Source: Palsa-360 sp963710315 (GTDB lineage Bacteria > Acidobacteriota > Terriglobia > Acidiferrales > UBA7541). Taken from it: DNA of 64,000 bases. The translations under genes and the position numbers were made by a program. The notes below the pieces were generated by a model. It saw only the letters and a list, made by a program, of their open reading frames with translations, was not told where the DNA came from and searched no databases. Each line of letters begins with the position of its first letter. The stretch's first letter is position 1. This document shows, piece by piece, positions 1 to 8,909 of the stretch. The stretch is taken from assembly GCA_963710315.1 (NCBI GenBank), contig CAVPZW010000008.1, positions 372,001-436,000 on the forward strand, written 5' to 3'.

Positions 1-643
1 AGAAATCGATAAATTTTCCGGTGGTGTAAAAGGAAACCATCGGCTCGATGGCGCGCTCCTCCACCAGCTCGCACTTAAAACCCTGATCCCATTTGCGGTA
101 CAGCTCGATGGCCTCGGACTTGGGCATCATCTTGCGCTCGTTGGGAATGTCCTGCCCGGCCATCTCGCGCATTTTCTTTTCGATGCGCTCCAGGTCTTCC
201 GGCGTGAAAGGTTCCGCGCGCACAAAATCGTAGAAAAACCCGGTATCGATGGGCGGGCCGATGCCCAGCTTTACGTTGGGGTAGAGTTCCATCACCGCCG
301 CGGCCAGCAAGTGCGCCGCGGAGTGCCGCAGTACCTGAATCGCTTCGGGATCTTTCGGCGTGAGAATGGAAAGCTTTACGTCCTGATCGATCGGCGCGCG
401 CAAGTTGACCAGAAAACCTTCGCCGCTCGCGGCGGCGCTCAGCCGCGCCTCAGGCGCAGCGTCCGGAGATGCCTCGGCATTCGCGCCCGCAGCGGCGGCA
501 GGCGCGTGGATGGGAGCGATGCGCGCCACCAGAGCTTCCTTCGCTAGGCGCGGCGAAATTTGTTGCGCGATCTGCCCCGCCGTGGTGCCCAGTGGCACTT
601 CGCGGATTGCGCCATCCGGCATCGTAATGTGAATCATATCCAT
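1..643 (-). CDS. thrS: threonyl-tRNA synthetase, N-terminal part (runs off the window)
   Basis: About 214 N-terminal residues are visible; the gene continues beyond position 1. It charges tRNA-Thr with threonine in the cytoplasm. The reverse strand reads an N-terminal TGS domain (start MDMIHITMPDGAIREVPLG), then the editing-domain signature HSAAH near residue 105, then LGIGPPIDTGFFYDF, all typical of ThrRS. The ATG at 643 is chosen because it gives the canonical TGS start. The middle of the TGS region carries an Ala-rich insert (around residues 40-60) that looks like a lineage-specific linker. No T-box-like leader was recognised upstream. It is divergent from the secreted protein at 945. Confidence 0.93.
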   Translation of the reverse strand, partial: MDMIHITMPDGAIREVPLGTTAGQIAQQISPRLAKEALVARIAPIHAPAAAAGANAEASPDAAPEARLSAAASGEGFLVNLRAPIDQDVKLSILTPKDPEAIQVLRHSAAHLLAAAVMELYPNVKLGIGPPIDTGFFYDFVRAEPFTPEDLERIEKKMREMAGQDIPNERKMMPKSEAIELYRKWDQGFKCELVEERAIEPMVSFYTTGKFIDF

Positions 644-944
644 AAGTTTGTTTTCGGCTTTCAGCTTCGGCATTCAACCGGCGAGTGCGAGTTGACGCTG
701 CGCCCCAGCGCCCGTGGAGCCACCTACGCTAGCAGATGCTTCCGAGCACGGTCAAGGCGCTAAGTACTTAGCAAATTCGACACGGAATTCTGTCCCTGCC
801 GGTTTCCGTTAGAAGATGAATGCTATTCTGATATTCGATAAATACTGTCCTTATCTAGCTCCAGAAACGCGGCTCAGCGGATTCGCAGCTACCCGATAGA
901 CTTGAATTTCACTAAGATCATGGACGCACCACGGAGGTCCTCCC
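644..944. other. divergent intergenic region, no gene seen
   Basis: About 300 bases between the thrS start and the next gene on the plus strand. It should hold both promoters, but no convincing -35/-10 pair was found. The ribosome binding site GGAGG at 933-937 lies inside an 11-bp palindrome (GGAGGTCCTCC, 933-943) seven bases before the downstream ATG. Confidence 0.5.
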
Positions 945-1694
945 ATGCAGCGTTTTCTCATCGCGTTTCTGCTCACTCTTGCGCTCGCACAGGGCGCTGC
1001 GGCTGAAGAAATCATCTTAAAAGACGGCACGAAAATCGTTGGGCGCATGACGGCTGTGTCGGGTGACAAGATCGAGGTCGAAACAGCGTACGGGAAGATG
1101 TCCGTCAAACGCGGCGACATTGTAAGCATCAGCTTTCCAGAAAATGGCAAGCAGGGCCCTTCAGGAGGCGCCCCGTCTTCCCCTGAGGATAAGCCCAAAA
1201 TCGAAGAGTCCCTGGATGCCGGTCAGTACACCAACAAGACAGGGGAGTTTTCGCTCGCCGTTCCCTCCGATTGGAAAATAAATCCATCTCTTTACGGAAC
1301 CAATGGCGCATTGGCCGGCTTAAGTACCCGCGACAGCATGCGATTTCTATTAGTGGTGCGTGAAGAATATCCGGGTACGATCGATAGCTATAAGCAACTG
1401 ATCGAAATTCAGGCCAGGAGCAACCTCGGAGATTATGAAAAGATTTCTGAGACTCCCATGAAGATTGATAACAAATCTGCAATCGTTATGTCCTATCGAG
1501 GGTTATTGGTGAAGGCCAACAATCTTCCCGTTCAGTTCCTTGCAGCCATCATACCCGTGGGAAGTGCGTATTTTCGGGTCAGCACCTGGTGTGTGGAACC
1601 ATTGTTCAACGAAAGCCAAACCATGTTCGAAAATATAATTTCCTCTTACCACTACACGAATACTTCATCGGCGCTCCCGGCCGCAAAGCCTTAG
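945..1694 (+). CDS. secreted protein of unknown function with PsbP-like C-terminal half
   Basis: A 249-aa protein. Residues 1-20 form a Sec signal peptide ending near QGAAAEE. Residues about 21-65 are short beta strands (EIILKDGTKIVGRM, KRGDIVSISF) like small Sm/SH3-like barrel domains seen in acidobacterial exported proteins. After a Pro/Ser/Lys linker, residues about 95-240 (GEFSLAVPSDWKI onward) resemble the PsbP/DUF1795 fold. The start is well supported by GGAGG at 933-937 with 7-nt spacing. It stands alone, divergent from thrS and followed by lpdA on the same strand after a 230-nt gap. I do not recognise a specific function; a periplasmic or outer-surface location is inferred. Confidence 0.75.
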   Translation: MQRFLIAFLLTLALAQGAAAEEIILKDGTKIVGRMTAVSGDKIEVETAYGKMSVKRGDIVSISFPENGKQGPSGGAPSSPEDKPKIEESLDAGQYTNKTGEFSLAVPSDWKINPSLYGTNGALAGLSTRDSMRFLLVVREEYPGTIDSYKQLIEIQARSNLGDYEKISETPMKIDNKSAIVMSYRGLLVKANNLPVQFLAAIIPVGSAYFRVSTWCVEPLFNESQTMFENIISSYHYTNTSSALPAAKP

Positions 1695-1928
1695 CCACGG
1701 TTAACTAAAAGCAAAGTATTCTTGCCGAGGCGGCGTGTTGCGACCCTTCCGAGCGGCTGATAGAATCGACGTGCGGAAATTTCGCGCAGGCCCTGATTCC
1801 ATCAGGGCAAGCCGTGCGAAAGGGCGGACGCCGGCTGCGTTTCCACTGATATTGGCTGGGCCCACTGCGGCCAGCCAGCACACGATTCCAGCGACATGAG
1901 CGGCGTTCCAGCCTGCCGCGGAGGACAC

Positions 1929-3326
1929 TTGGCTAAATACGATTTGGCAATCATCGGCAGCGGTCCGGGCGGATACAACACCGCAATTCGAGCCTCGCAA
2001 TGGGGCCTGAAAACGCTGGTCATTGAAAAAGACGGTTTCCTTGGCGGCACCTGCCTGCACGTCGGCTGCATCCCCACCAAAGTGCTGCTGCACCACGCGG
2101 AAGTTTACGACACGTTCAAGAACGCCAAGGAGTTCGGCATCGACGTGAACGAATTTTCGCTGAACTGGCCGGCGGTCCTGGCGCGCAAGGAAGCCATCGT
2201 CAACAAACACGCCAAGGGCATCGAGTTTCTGTTCCGCAAAAACAAAGTCGAGAAAATGCAGGGCTGGGGCAGGTGGGCTGGCCCCGGCCGCGTGAGCGTT
2301 GAGAAGGATGGGCAGGTCACCGAAGTCGAAGCCACGCACATCCTGTTTGCCACAGGCTCGGCGGCACGTTCGCTTCCGGGCATGGACATCGACGGAAAGA
2401 CCATCCTCAGCAACATCGAAATTTTGCAGCTGCCGGCCGTGCCAAAAACTCTTGTGATTGTCGGCGCCGGTGCGGTGGGCGTGGAGTTTGCTTCGGTCTT
2501 CAATTCCTTTGGAACGAAGGTCACCGTGCTGGAAATGCTGCCGCGCGTGACGCCCATCGAGGACGAAGAGATTTCCGCGGAACTGGAAAAATCGCTGAAG
2601 AAAAAAGGCATCCAGATTTTCACCGAGGCCAAAGTCTCGTCGGTAACGAAGGATGCGCAAGGGGCAACCGTTGCGTTCACGGACAAGACGGGCAAGACGC
2701 AAACCATTGCTGCTGAGAAAGTGCTGATGGCCGTGGGCCGCGTGCCCAAGACGGAAAATCTGGGCCTCGATAAATCGAAAGCAAAGCTGGAGCGCGGATT
2801 TGTTCACACCGGGCCATACATGGAAACGGCGGAGCCGAATCTCTACGCCATCGGCGACATCGTCGCGGGAATGCCGCAGCTGGCGCACGCCGCATCCATG
2901 GAAGGCATCACCTGCGTTGCGAAAATCACCGGAAAACACATGCCTCCGATTGAAAAGACGCGTATTCCCAACGCCACGTATTGCGAGCCGCAAGTAGCGT
3001 CCATCGGCTTGACGGAACGCGCGGCGCGCGAGGCGGGCTACTCGGTAAAAACCGGCAAATTTCCGTTCATGGGAAACAGCAAGGCCACCATTCTGGGCCA
3101 CCACGAAGGTTTTATTAAAGTGGTTACCGACGAAAAGACGGCTGAAATTCTGGGCGTGCACATCATCGGTCCGCTGGCCACGGAAATTATCGCCGAGTCG
3201 GTGGCTGCATTGCAGCTGGAGGCCACCGTGGACGATCTGATGTCCACCGTGCACGCGCATCCCACGGTCTGGGAAGCCATGTCCGACGCGGTTGCGGCCG
3301 TGCGCGGACTTGCGATCAATGCTTAG
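1929..3326 (+). CDS. lpdA: dihydrolipoyl dehydrogenase (E3)
   Basis: A 465-aa flavoprotein that reoxidises dihydrolipoyl groups of 2-oxoacid dehydrogenase complexes with NAD+. The FAD dinucleotide-binding motif (IIGSGPGGY) is at the N-terminus, the redox-active disulfide is in GGTCLHVGCIPTK, the NAD-binding GAGAVGVEF motif is near residue 175, and the C-terminal His-Glu dyad is in HAHPTVWEAM. I choose the TTG at 1929 rather than the in-frame ATG at 1896: GGAGG lies at 1920-1924 just before it, and the protein then begins right at the Rossmann strand. It is the first gene of a lipoate/PDH block with lipB and pdhABC. Confidence 0.93.
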   Translation: MAKYDLAIIGSGPGGYNTAIRASQWGLKTLVIEKDGFLGGTCLHVGCIPTKVLLHHAEVYDTFKNAKEFGIDVNEFSLNWPAVLARKEAIVNKHAKGIEFLFRKNKVEKMQGWGRWAGPGRVSVEKDGQVTEVEATHILFATGSAARSLPGMDIDGKTILSNIEILQLPAVPKTLVIVGAGAVGVEFASVFNSFGTKVTVLEMLPRVTPIEDEEISAELEKSLKKKGIQIFTEAKVSSVTKDAQGATVAFTDKTGKTQTIAAEKVLMAVGRVPKTENLGLDKSKAKLERGFVHTGPYMETAEPNLYAIGDIVAGMPQLAHAASMEGITCVAKITGKHMPPIEKTRIPNATYCEPQVASIGLTERAAREAGYSVKTGKFPFMGNSKATILGHHEGFIKVVTDEKTAEILGVHIIGPLATEIIAESVAALQLEATVDDLMSTVHAHPTVWEAMSDAVAAVRGLAINA

Positions 3327-3330
3327 AAGC

Positions 3331-3368
3331 AGTCGAGAGTTTAGAGTTCAGAGTTGACAGGCAAAAGA
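3331..3368 (+). repeat. short interspersed repeat, copy 1 (AGTCGAGAGTT family)
   Basis: The gap between lpdA and lipB is filled by a sequence starting AGTCGAGAGTT and continuing with AGTTCAGAGTT and AGGCAA motifs. A close copy occurs at 7919-7957 inside another repeat element. The copy runs up to the base before the lipB ATG and replaces any good ribosome binding site. Confidence 0.55.
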
Positions 3369-3369
3369 A

Positions 3370-4146
3370 ATGAAAGAGCTGCTGGTTATCGATCTTGGGA
3401 TTGTTGAATACGGCGCGGCGTGGGAGCTGCAGCAGCGTATTGCTTCCGCGCGCAAAGCGGGAGCGGTTCCCGATGTCTTGCTGCTGTGCGAACACCCGCA
3501 CGTGATTACGCTGGGCCGCAGCGGAAAAATTTCCAATCTTCGTGCATCGGATCGGATGCTGCACGAGAAGGGTGTTTCTTTTTTTGAAACCAATCGCGGC
3601 GGCGATATCACCTATCACGGGCCGGGGCAGCTGGTCGGCTATCCGATCCTGAATCTTGGCGAGATTCGCCGCGACGTTGCCTGGTATGTGCGCGGGCTGG
3701 AGGAAGCCATGATTCGCGCGACGGCGGAATATGGGATTGCTTCCAAGCGCGTGCCGGGGTGCACGGGCGTATGGGTGGATGTGCCGCGCGGTTTTCAGAA
3801 ACAGGAAGTAGAGGAAGTGCAGGAAGCAAAGGATGTTAAGGACGAAGAAAAAATCGGCGCCATTGGGGTACACATCAGCCGGTGGGTGACGTCGCATGGA
3901 TTCGCTTACAACGTGTCCACGGATCTGAGCTATTTCGATTTGATCGTGCCATGCGGAATCGTGGGGAAGCGAGCCGCGTCGCTTGAAAAATTGCTGGGGC
4001 GGCGCGTGGAAATGAAGGAAGTTGCGCCGCGCCTCACCGCGCATCTCGCGGAAATATTCGGCCTGCAATTGCGGGCCAGCGGGCGTGATGCACTGGATGC
4101 GCTGCTCCGGTCGTTTGAAGAGCGAACGGCGCTGGCACCGGTTTAG
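3370..4146 (+). CDS. lipB: lipoyl(octanoyl) transferase
   Basis: A 258-aa enzyme moving octanoyl groups from acyl carrier protein to lipoyl domains, here presumably the E2 encoded by pdhC. Hallmarks are the GGDITYHGPGQLVGYPI motif, the lysine of KIGAIGVH and the catalytic cysteine in LIVPCGI. A charged, low-complexity stretch of about 18 residues (around residues 138-156, rich in Glu, Lys and Val) interrupts the usual VWV-to-KIGAIG junction; at DNA level it is a purine-rich quasi-repeat. The start ATG at 3370 has only a weak Shine-Dalgarno, because the upstream gap is a short repeat. It probably belongs to the lpdA-pdh transcription unit. Confidence 0.93.
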   Translation: MKELLVIDLGIVEYGAAWELQQRIASARKAGAVPDVLLLCEHPHVITLGRSGKISNLRASDRMLHEKGVSFFETNRGGDITYHGPGQLVGYPILNLGEIRRDVAWYVRGLEEAMIRATAEYGIASKRVPGCTGVWVDVPRGFQKQEVEEVQEAKDVKDEEKIGAIGVHISRWVTSHGFAYNVSTDLSYFDLIVPCGIVGKRAASLEKLLGRRVEMKEVAPRLTAHLAEIFGLQLRASGRDALDALLRSFEERTALAPV

Positions 4147-4188
4147 GATTGCCGCGCTTCATAATACGTGGCGCTGCTGGAAGCTGTT

Positions 4189-4263
4189 GTAGCCCGCCTC
4201 TTCAGAGGCGGGGATTTTCCGCGCGACGTCGAGAACGACCCCGCCTCTGAAGAGGCGGGCTAC
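4189..4263. repeat. REPIN 1 (two inverted REP hairpins, GTAG heads)
   Basis: Starts GTAG and ends CTAC. Each arm is a hairpin with a 9-bp stem and TC/GA loop (CCCGCCTCTTCAGAGGCGGG). It lies between lipB and pdhA, ending 17 bases before the pdhA ATG. The GTAG head plus hairpin in two inverted copies is the known layout of REP doublets mobilised by RAYT enzymes; no RAYT is in this window. Confidence 0.85.
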
Positions 4264-4280
4264 AGTACGGCTAAAAGCGA

Positions 4281-5453
4281 ATGGCAACCAACTTAACCCG
4301 CGAACAGCACCTGGAACTGTATTACTTCATGCGGCTCAACCGCGAGCTTGAGGAACAGATGGTGCGCCTGTTCCGCCAAAATAAAATCGTCGGCGGTTTG
4401 TATCCTAGCCTGGGGCAGGAAGCGATTTCCGTGGGAACAGCCTACGCGCTTGCTCCCGGCGACTGGATCGCGCCCATGATCCGCAATATCGGCTCGCTGC
4501 TGGTGCGCGGCTTCAAACCGCGCGACGTGATGACCCAGCACATGGCGCGCTATACCTCTCCAACGCTCGGCAAGGATGGCACCAGCCACTTCGGCGACCT
4601 GCATGAGCGGCATGTCGTGGCTCCGACTTCCATGCTGGGCGATTTGATCCCGGTGATGGCGGGCATCGCCATGGCGGGGCGCTACCTGGGCCAGAAAATC
4701 GTAACCATGACGTGGATTGGCGACGGCGGAACTTCCACCGGAGTGTTTCACGAGGGATTGAATCTGGCGGCCGTACAAAAAGCTGCCATTCGTTTTGATC
4801 ATGGAAAATAATCAGTGGGCCTACTCGACGCCCACGGAACGACAGTCCCGCTGCGGGATCTGGCGGACCGCGCCAAAGCGTATGGATGAAGAGCGCCATC
4901 GTGGACGGAAACGACGTGCTGGCCGTGGAACGCACCACGCGCGAAGCGGTGGCCTATGCGCGCGCGGGAAACGGCCCGGTGCTGATCGAAGCGAAAACCA
5001 TGCGCATGCTGGGCCACGCGCAGCATGACTCCGCGGAGTACGTGCCGAAAGAGATGCGCGAATCCTGGAAACAGCGCGACCCGCTGGACCTCTTTGAAAA
5101 AGTGCTGACCGAAAAAAAATTGTGGGACGCAAAAACGAAAAAAGAAATCGACGAGCGCATTGCCCGTGAAATTCGCGCCGACGTGGAATTCGCTGAAAAC
5201 TCGCCGGTTCCTCCGCCGGAGTCGGCTGAAGAGGGCGTGTACTGCGAGGGCTGCCACACCATCCAAGCCGGAATGGAAGCGGCCCAAGGAAGAAGTGATG
5301 CCGCCGCGCTCCAGTGTGAAGGCCGAATGGCCGATCACATCTTATGCGTCAAGCGGCGCGCGGCCTTCCGCCTCCACCAAGGGAGCGGCGCCGAAAGCAA
5401 AGCCCGGAAAGAAATCTGCGCGCGCGGGCGTTCGCGCAAAGGCGGTGCGCTGA
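4281..5453 (+). CDS. pdhA: pyruvate dehydrogenase E1 alpha subunit, frameshifted in this sequence
   Basis: Encodes the thiamine-diphosphate E1 alpha subunit, which decarboxylates a 2-oxoacid (pyruvate or branched-chain) and acetylates the E2 lipoyl group. The intact first part (residues 1-170) includes GLYPSLGQEAISVG and the ThDP motif (GDGGTSTG...), which continues in another frame as IMENNQWAYSTP. The reading frame changes near 4790, 4840, 4885 and 5260; each shift is repaired by adding or removing one or two bases, and conserved protein resumes (DGNDVLAVERTTREAV). The last frame ends in a Lys/Ala-rich tail at 5453. About 390 aa if repaired. It is followed after 2 nt by pdhB. Confidence 0.85.
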
Positions 5454-5455
5454 GA

Positions 5456-6433
5456 ATGCCCGAAACGACCTATCTCGAAGCCATTCGCCAGGCGATGCAG
5501 CGAAGAGATGGAGCGCGACCCCTCCGTGGTCCTGCTTGGCGAGGATATCGGCGTATATGGCGGCGCGTTCAAGGCTTCCGACGGGCCTGCTGAGCGCGTT
5601 CGGGTGGGAGCGCGTGATCGACACGCCCATCAGCGAATCCGCGATCGTGGGCGCGGCGGTGGGCATGAGCTACGCGGGTCTGCGGCCGGTGGCGGAAATG
5701 CAGTTCATCGACTTCATCGCCTGCGCTTTTAACCAGATCACCAACTTCGCCGCCAAATCGCACTACCGCTGGGGAGCGCCGGTGCCCATCGTGATTGCGC
5801 GGCCCGTGCGGCGGCGGCGTGCACGGCGGGCCGTTCCACTCCGCGAATCCGGAGATGTATTTCGTGCACACGCCGGGTTTGAAGGTGGTTTATCCGGCGA
5901 CCGCGTACGACGCCAAGGGATTGCTGAAATCGGCGATTCGCGACAATAATCCGGTGCTGTTCTTCGAGCACAAGTTTCTCTACCGCCGCATCAAGGAAGA
6001 ATTGCCGGAGCGGCGATTACACGGTGCCGATTGGAAAAGCGATGGTGCGGCGCGAGGGCGCGATCTCACCATCGTGACCTACGCGGCCATGGTGCACACT
6101 TCGCTCGAAGCGGCGGAGGAACTGGCCAGGGAAGGTATCGAGGCCGAGGTGATGGATTTGCGCACGCTGCTGCCGCTGGACCGCGAAACGATTCTCGCAT
6201 CGGTGCGACGGACCAACAAGCTGCTGGTGGTGCACGAAGACACGCGCACCGGCGGCATCGCCGGGGAGATCGCCGCGCTGGTCACGGAGAAGGCGTTCGA
6301 GGATCTGGACGGGCCGATCCGGCGCGTCACTTCGCTGGATACGCCGGTGCCGTTTTCTCCGCCACTCGAGGAATATTTCCTGCCCAACGCCGCAAGGTGG
6401 TCGCGGCGGCCGCGGGAATTGGCGCACTACTGA
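5456..6433 (+). CDS. pdhB: pyruvate dehydrogenase E1 beta subunit, frameshifted in this sequence
   Basis: The E1 beta partner of pdhA, about 325 aa if repaired. Recognisable blocks lie in successive frames: MPETTYLEAIRQAMQ, then MERDPSVVLLGEDIGVYGG, then ERVIDTPISESAIVGAAVG with QFIDFIACAFNQI, then GGPFHSANPEMYFVHTPGLK and the C-terminal DLTIVTYAAMVHTSLEAAEE. Frame changes occur near 5505, 5575, 5810, 6015-6045 and 6400. All conserved segments are present and in order, so single-base errors are more likely than decay. It starts 2 nt after pdhA and is followed by pdhC after 48 nt, an ordinary PDH operon order. Confidence 0.85.
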
Positions 6434-6481
6434 TTGGTGGCTAGACCAGTCACATGCGGATATCGAACGGAGAGACGAACC

Positions 6482-7866
6482 ATGGCGGTTGACGTCATCA
6501 TGCCCCAGATGGGCGAAAGCATCTTCGAGGGCACCATCACCGGTGGCTGAAGAAGCCGGGGGACCGCATCGAGCGCGACGAGCCGCTGTTCGAAATTTCC
6601 ACCGACAAGGTGGACGCGGAGATTCCCGCGCCTGCCGCTGGCGTGCTGAAGGAGATCAAGGTCAAAGAGGGGCAGACCGTTCCCATTCAAACGGTGGTTG
6701 CGGTGATCGATGCGGCCGGATCGGATGCGGCTGTCGCTCCCGCCGCTGCTCCAGCGCCGGAGAAGGCTGCCGCGCCGAAAGCTCCTGTGTCACCCGCGGC
6801 TCCCGCGGTCTCTGCGCCTGCACCTCCAACGCAGCAGCCGCAAGCGTGACGCCGGCGGCATCCGCGCAAAAGGCAGGTGGCGACGGCCAAAAAATTCGCA
6901 GCTCGCCGCTGGTCCGCAAGCTCGCGAAGGAACACAACATGGATCTGGCGTCCATGGAAGGAAGCGGCGCGGGCGGGCGCATCAGCAAGAAAGATATTCT
7001 GGACGCTCTGGCGACAGGCGGCGCAAAACCCTCCGCTCCAGCAGCGCCGCTTTCCGCGCCTGCGCCATTCGCCGCGGCGCCAGCATCTACTCCTGCCCCG
7101 CCGCCGGGAACTGGCGGCGCGCTGGCGCATCCCGTGCTGGAGAACGCCGTGCCGCGCGAGCGGATCTATTTCGGCAAGTATGAGGCGCAGCCCATGAGCG
7201 TGATGCGCCAGCGCATTGCCGAGCACATGGTGGCCTCCAAGCACGTTTCGCCGCACGTCTACTCCATCGACGAAGCGGACATGACGCGCATCGCCAAAAT
7301 CCGCGAAAGCTCCAAGGCCGCGTTCGAAGCCAAATACGGCACCAAGCTCACTTACATGCCCTTCTTTGTCCGCGCCTGCGTGGAGGCGTTGCGCGCCTAT
7401 CCCACGGTCAACGCATCGTGCGACGGAGCGACGGTAGTGCTGCACCGCGAGATCAACGTCGGCCATTGCCGTGGCGCTCGATTGGGGCTTGATCGTTCCC
7501 GTGCTCAAGAATGCAGAGGAGAAAAACTTTCTGGGACTGGCGCGCGGCATGAACGATCTCGCCGAACGCGCCCGCGCCAAGAAGCTGAAGCCCGAGGAAG
7601 TTCAGGAGGGCACGTTCTCCATCACCAATCCCGGTATTTACGGCGGGCTGATGGGGCTGCCGGTAATCAACCAGCCGAACGTGGCCATTCTGGGCATCGG
7701 CGCGATTCAGAAGCGGCCCATGGTGGTGGACGACGCCATCGCCATCCGCTCCATGGTGTACCTGACGCTTTCCTACGACCACCGCGTGGTGGACGGCGCG
7801 ATCGCCCACCAGTTTGTGGGCAAGGTGAAGGCGTATCTGGAGGATTGGAGCGAGGAAATTCTGTAA
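6482..7866 (+). CDS. pdhC: dihydrolipoamide acyltransferase (E2), frameshifted in this sequence
   Basis: The E2 core of the 2-oxoacid dehydrogenase complex, about 460 aa if repaired. It has one lipoyl domain (MAVDVIMPQMGESIFEG, lipoyl lysine in EISTDKVDAEIPAP), an Ala/Pro linker, a peripheral subunit-binding domain (SSPLVRKLAKEHNMDLASM ... GRISKKDIL), a second Ala/Pro linker and the catalytic domain ending in LSYDHRVVDGA, whose His and Asp are the active site. Frame changes are near 6545, 6845 and 7460. Its lipoyl domain is the likely substrate of the neighbouring lipB product and of lipA at 26.5 kb. Confidence 0.88.
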
Positions 7867-7869
7867 GGC

Positions 7870-8092
7870 CGTGACCCGTGGTTCGTGTTCCGTGACCCGT
7901 GAGGAGCGGATCGTTACGAGTCGAGAGTTGACAGTTCAGAGTTAAGAGGCAATAAAGGCCAGACCCGCCTCGATGATTTGATTTCGACTATCGGCTTAAA
8001 GTATCAAGTCTTAGCTTCACAGGTCCTTTGGCATCTCCTGCACCTGCGGGAGCCACGGTTCACGGAACACGAATCACGAACCACGGGTCACG
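7870..8092. repeat. long inverted-repeat element between convergent genes
   Basis: The left arm 7870-7887 (CGTGACCCGTGGTTCGTG) is a perfect reverse complement of 8075-8092. The next part of each arm (7888-7901 and 8054-8067) also pairs with few mismatches. The interior holds a second copy of the AGTCGAGAGTT repeat (7919-7957). The element starts 4 nt after the pdhC stop, and its right arm contains the stop codon of the DUF3037 gene (8088-8090). It resembles a MITE-like palindromic element and may act as a two-way terminator. Confidence 0.7.
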
Positions 8093-8909
8093 CGCTTTCC
8101 GCCTTCAACACCGGCGCCACATCATGCGCCCACTTGCGCAGTTCGGCCAGCGGCACCACGCGAATATCGCTTTCGGCCAGAATCCCAGAGACAAACTGGT
8201 CCCGCACATTGCCGCGCACGGGTTCGCGTTCGGTGACGGCCAGAAATTCCGTATGCTCGATGCGTTCGCGGATGGCGCCCGCCGTATAGGCGAGAAGTTT
8301 GGCCTGTCCAGGATCGCGGCCGAGGGCCACGGAATGCACGAAGCCGCGCGTGCCGTTTCGGCGGTAGGCGAAATCGATGCGCATGGGATCGCCGGGAGCG
8401 GTGAACTCCTCGACGCGCACGCTGCGCTGCATCAGTCGCAGGATTTTTTCGGTGCGAAAATAATCCGCGGCCCGCGCGCGCACGTCGTTGCGTGTGCGGA
8501 TCTCCACCACGCCGCGGCGCGGTTCGCGCAGCGGTTCGACCTGTTCGCGGAAGAGGCGGTCGATTTCGGTGTCGGGATCGCGGGCCAGCAACCCCTTGCG
8601 GGGAGCCAGCTGCAGGGCGTTGGACAATGTTTCGTCGAACTTTTCCAGAATAGCCTCGGCGTCCATTTCGCGTCCGGCAAACTGGCGGTGAAACTCCCCG
8701 GGCAGGCGCAGCAAGAGCTCTTCGTCCGCCGCAGGGTGCATGCGGCGCAGGCGGGCCAAGTCGGCGGGCTCTTCCAGCCAGCGCTGGCGGACGCGCCCCG
8801 TTGCGGGATCGAGCAGCAGCACGCCGATGTTGACCCACTCGTCGCGAATGAGATTGGGCTGGTAGCGCACCACGTGATAGGCGCAGGGTTGCAACGTTTC
8901 TTCAGGCAT
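8088..8909 (-). CDS. DUF3037 family protein
   Basis: A 273-aa cytoplasmic protein of the DUF3037 family, recognised from the N-terminal YHVVRYQPNLIRDEWVNIGV signature. Biochemical function is unknown. It is the second gene of a pair: its start overlaps the end of the HipA-like kinase gene by 8 nt, and GGTGA sits just before its ATG, so the two are probably translationally coupled. DUF3037 genes are known neighbours of HipA-like kinase genes; a functional link between the two is inference. Its stop codon lies within the palindromic element 7870-8092. Confidence 0.85.
   Translation of the reverse strand: MPEETLQPCAYHVVRYQPNLIRDEWVNIGVLLLDPATGRVRQRWLEEPADLARLRRMHPAADEELLLRLPGEFHRQFAGREMDAEAILEKFDETLSNALQLAPRKGLLARDPDTEIDRLFREQVEPLREPRRGVVEIRTRNDVRARAADYFRTEKILRLMQRSVRVEEFTAPGDPMRIDFAYRRNGTRGFVHSVALGRDPGQAKLLAYTAGAIRERIEHTEFLAVTEREPVRGNVRDQFVSGILAESDIRVVPLAELRKWAHDVAPVLKAESA

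Noticed and set aside
644..944. A T-box leader upstream of thrS.
   Set aside because: No T-box consensus or specifier stem could be found on the minus strand.
1701..3260. A 519-codon open frame antisense to lpdA.
   Set aside because: It has a composition rich in His/Arg/Phe with no conserved motif, and lies opposite a clear dihydrolipoyl dehydrogenase; it is a high-GC shadow frame.
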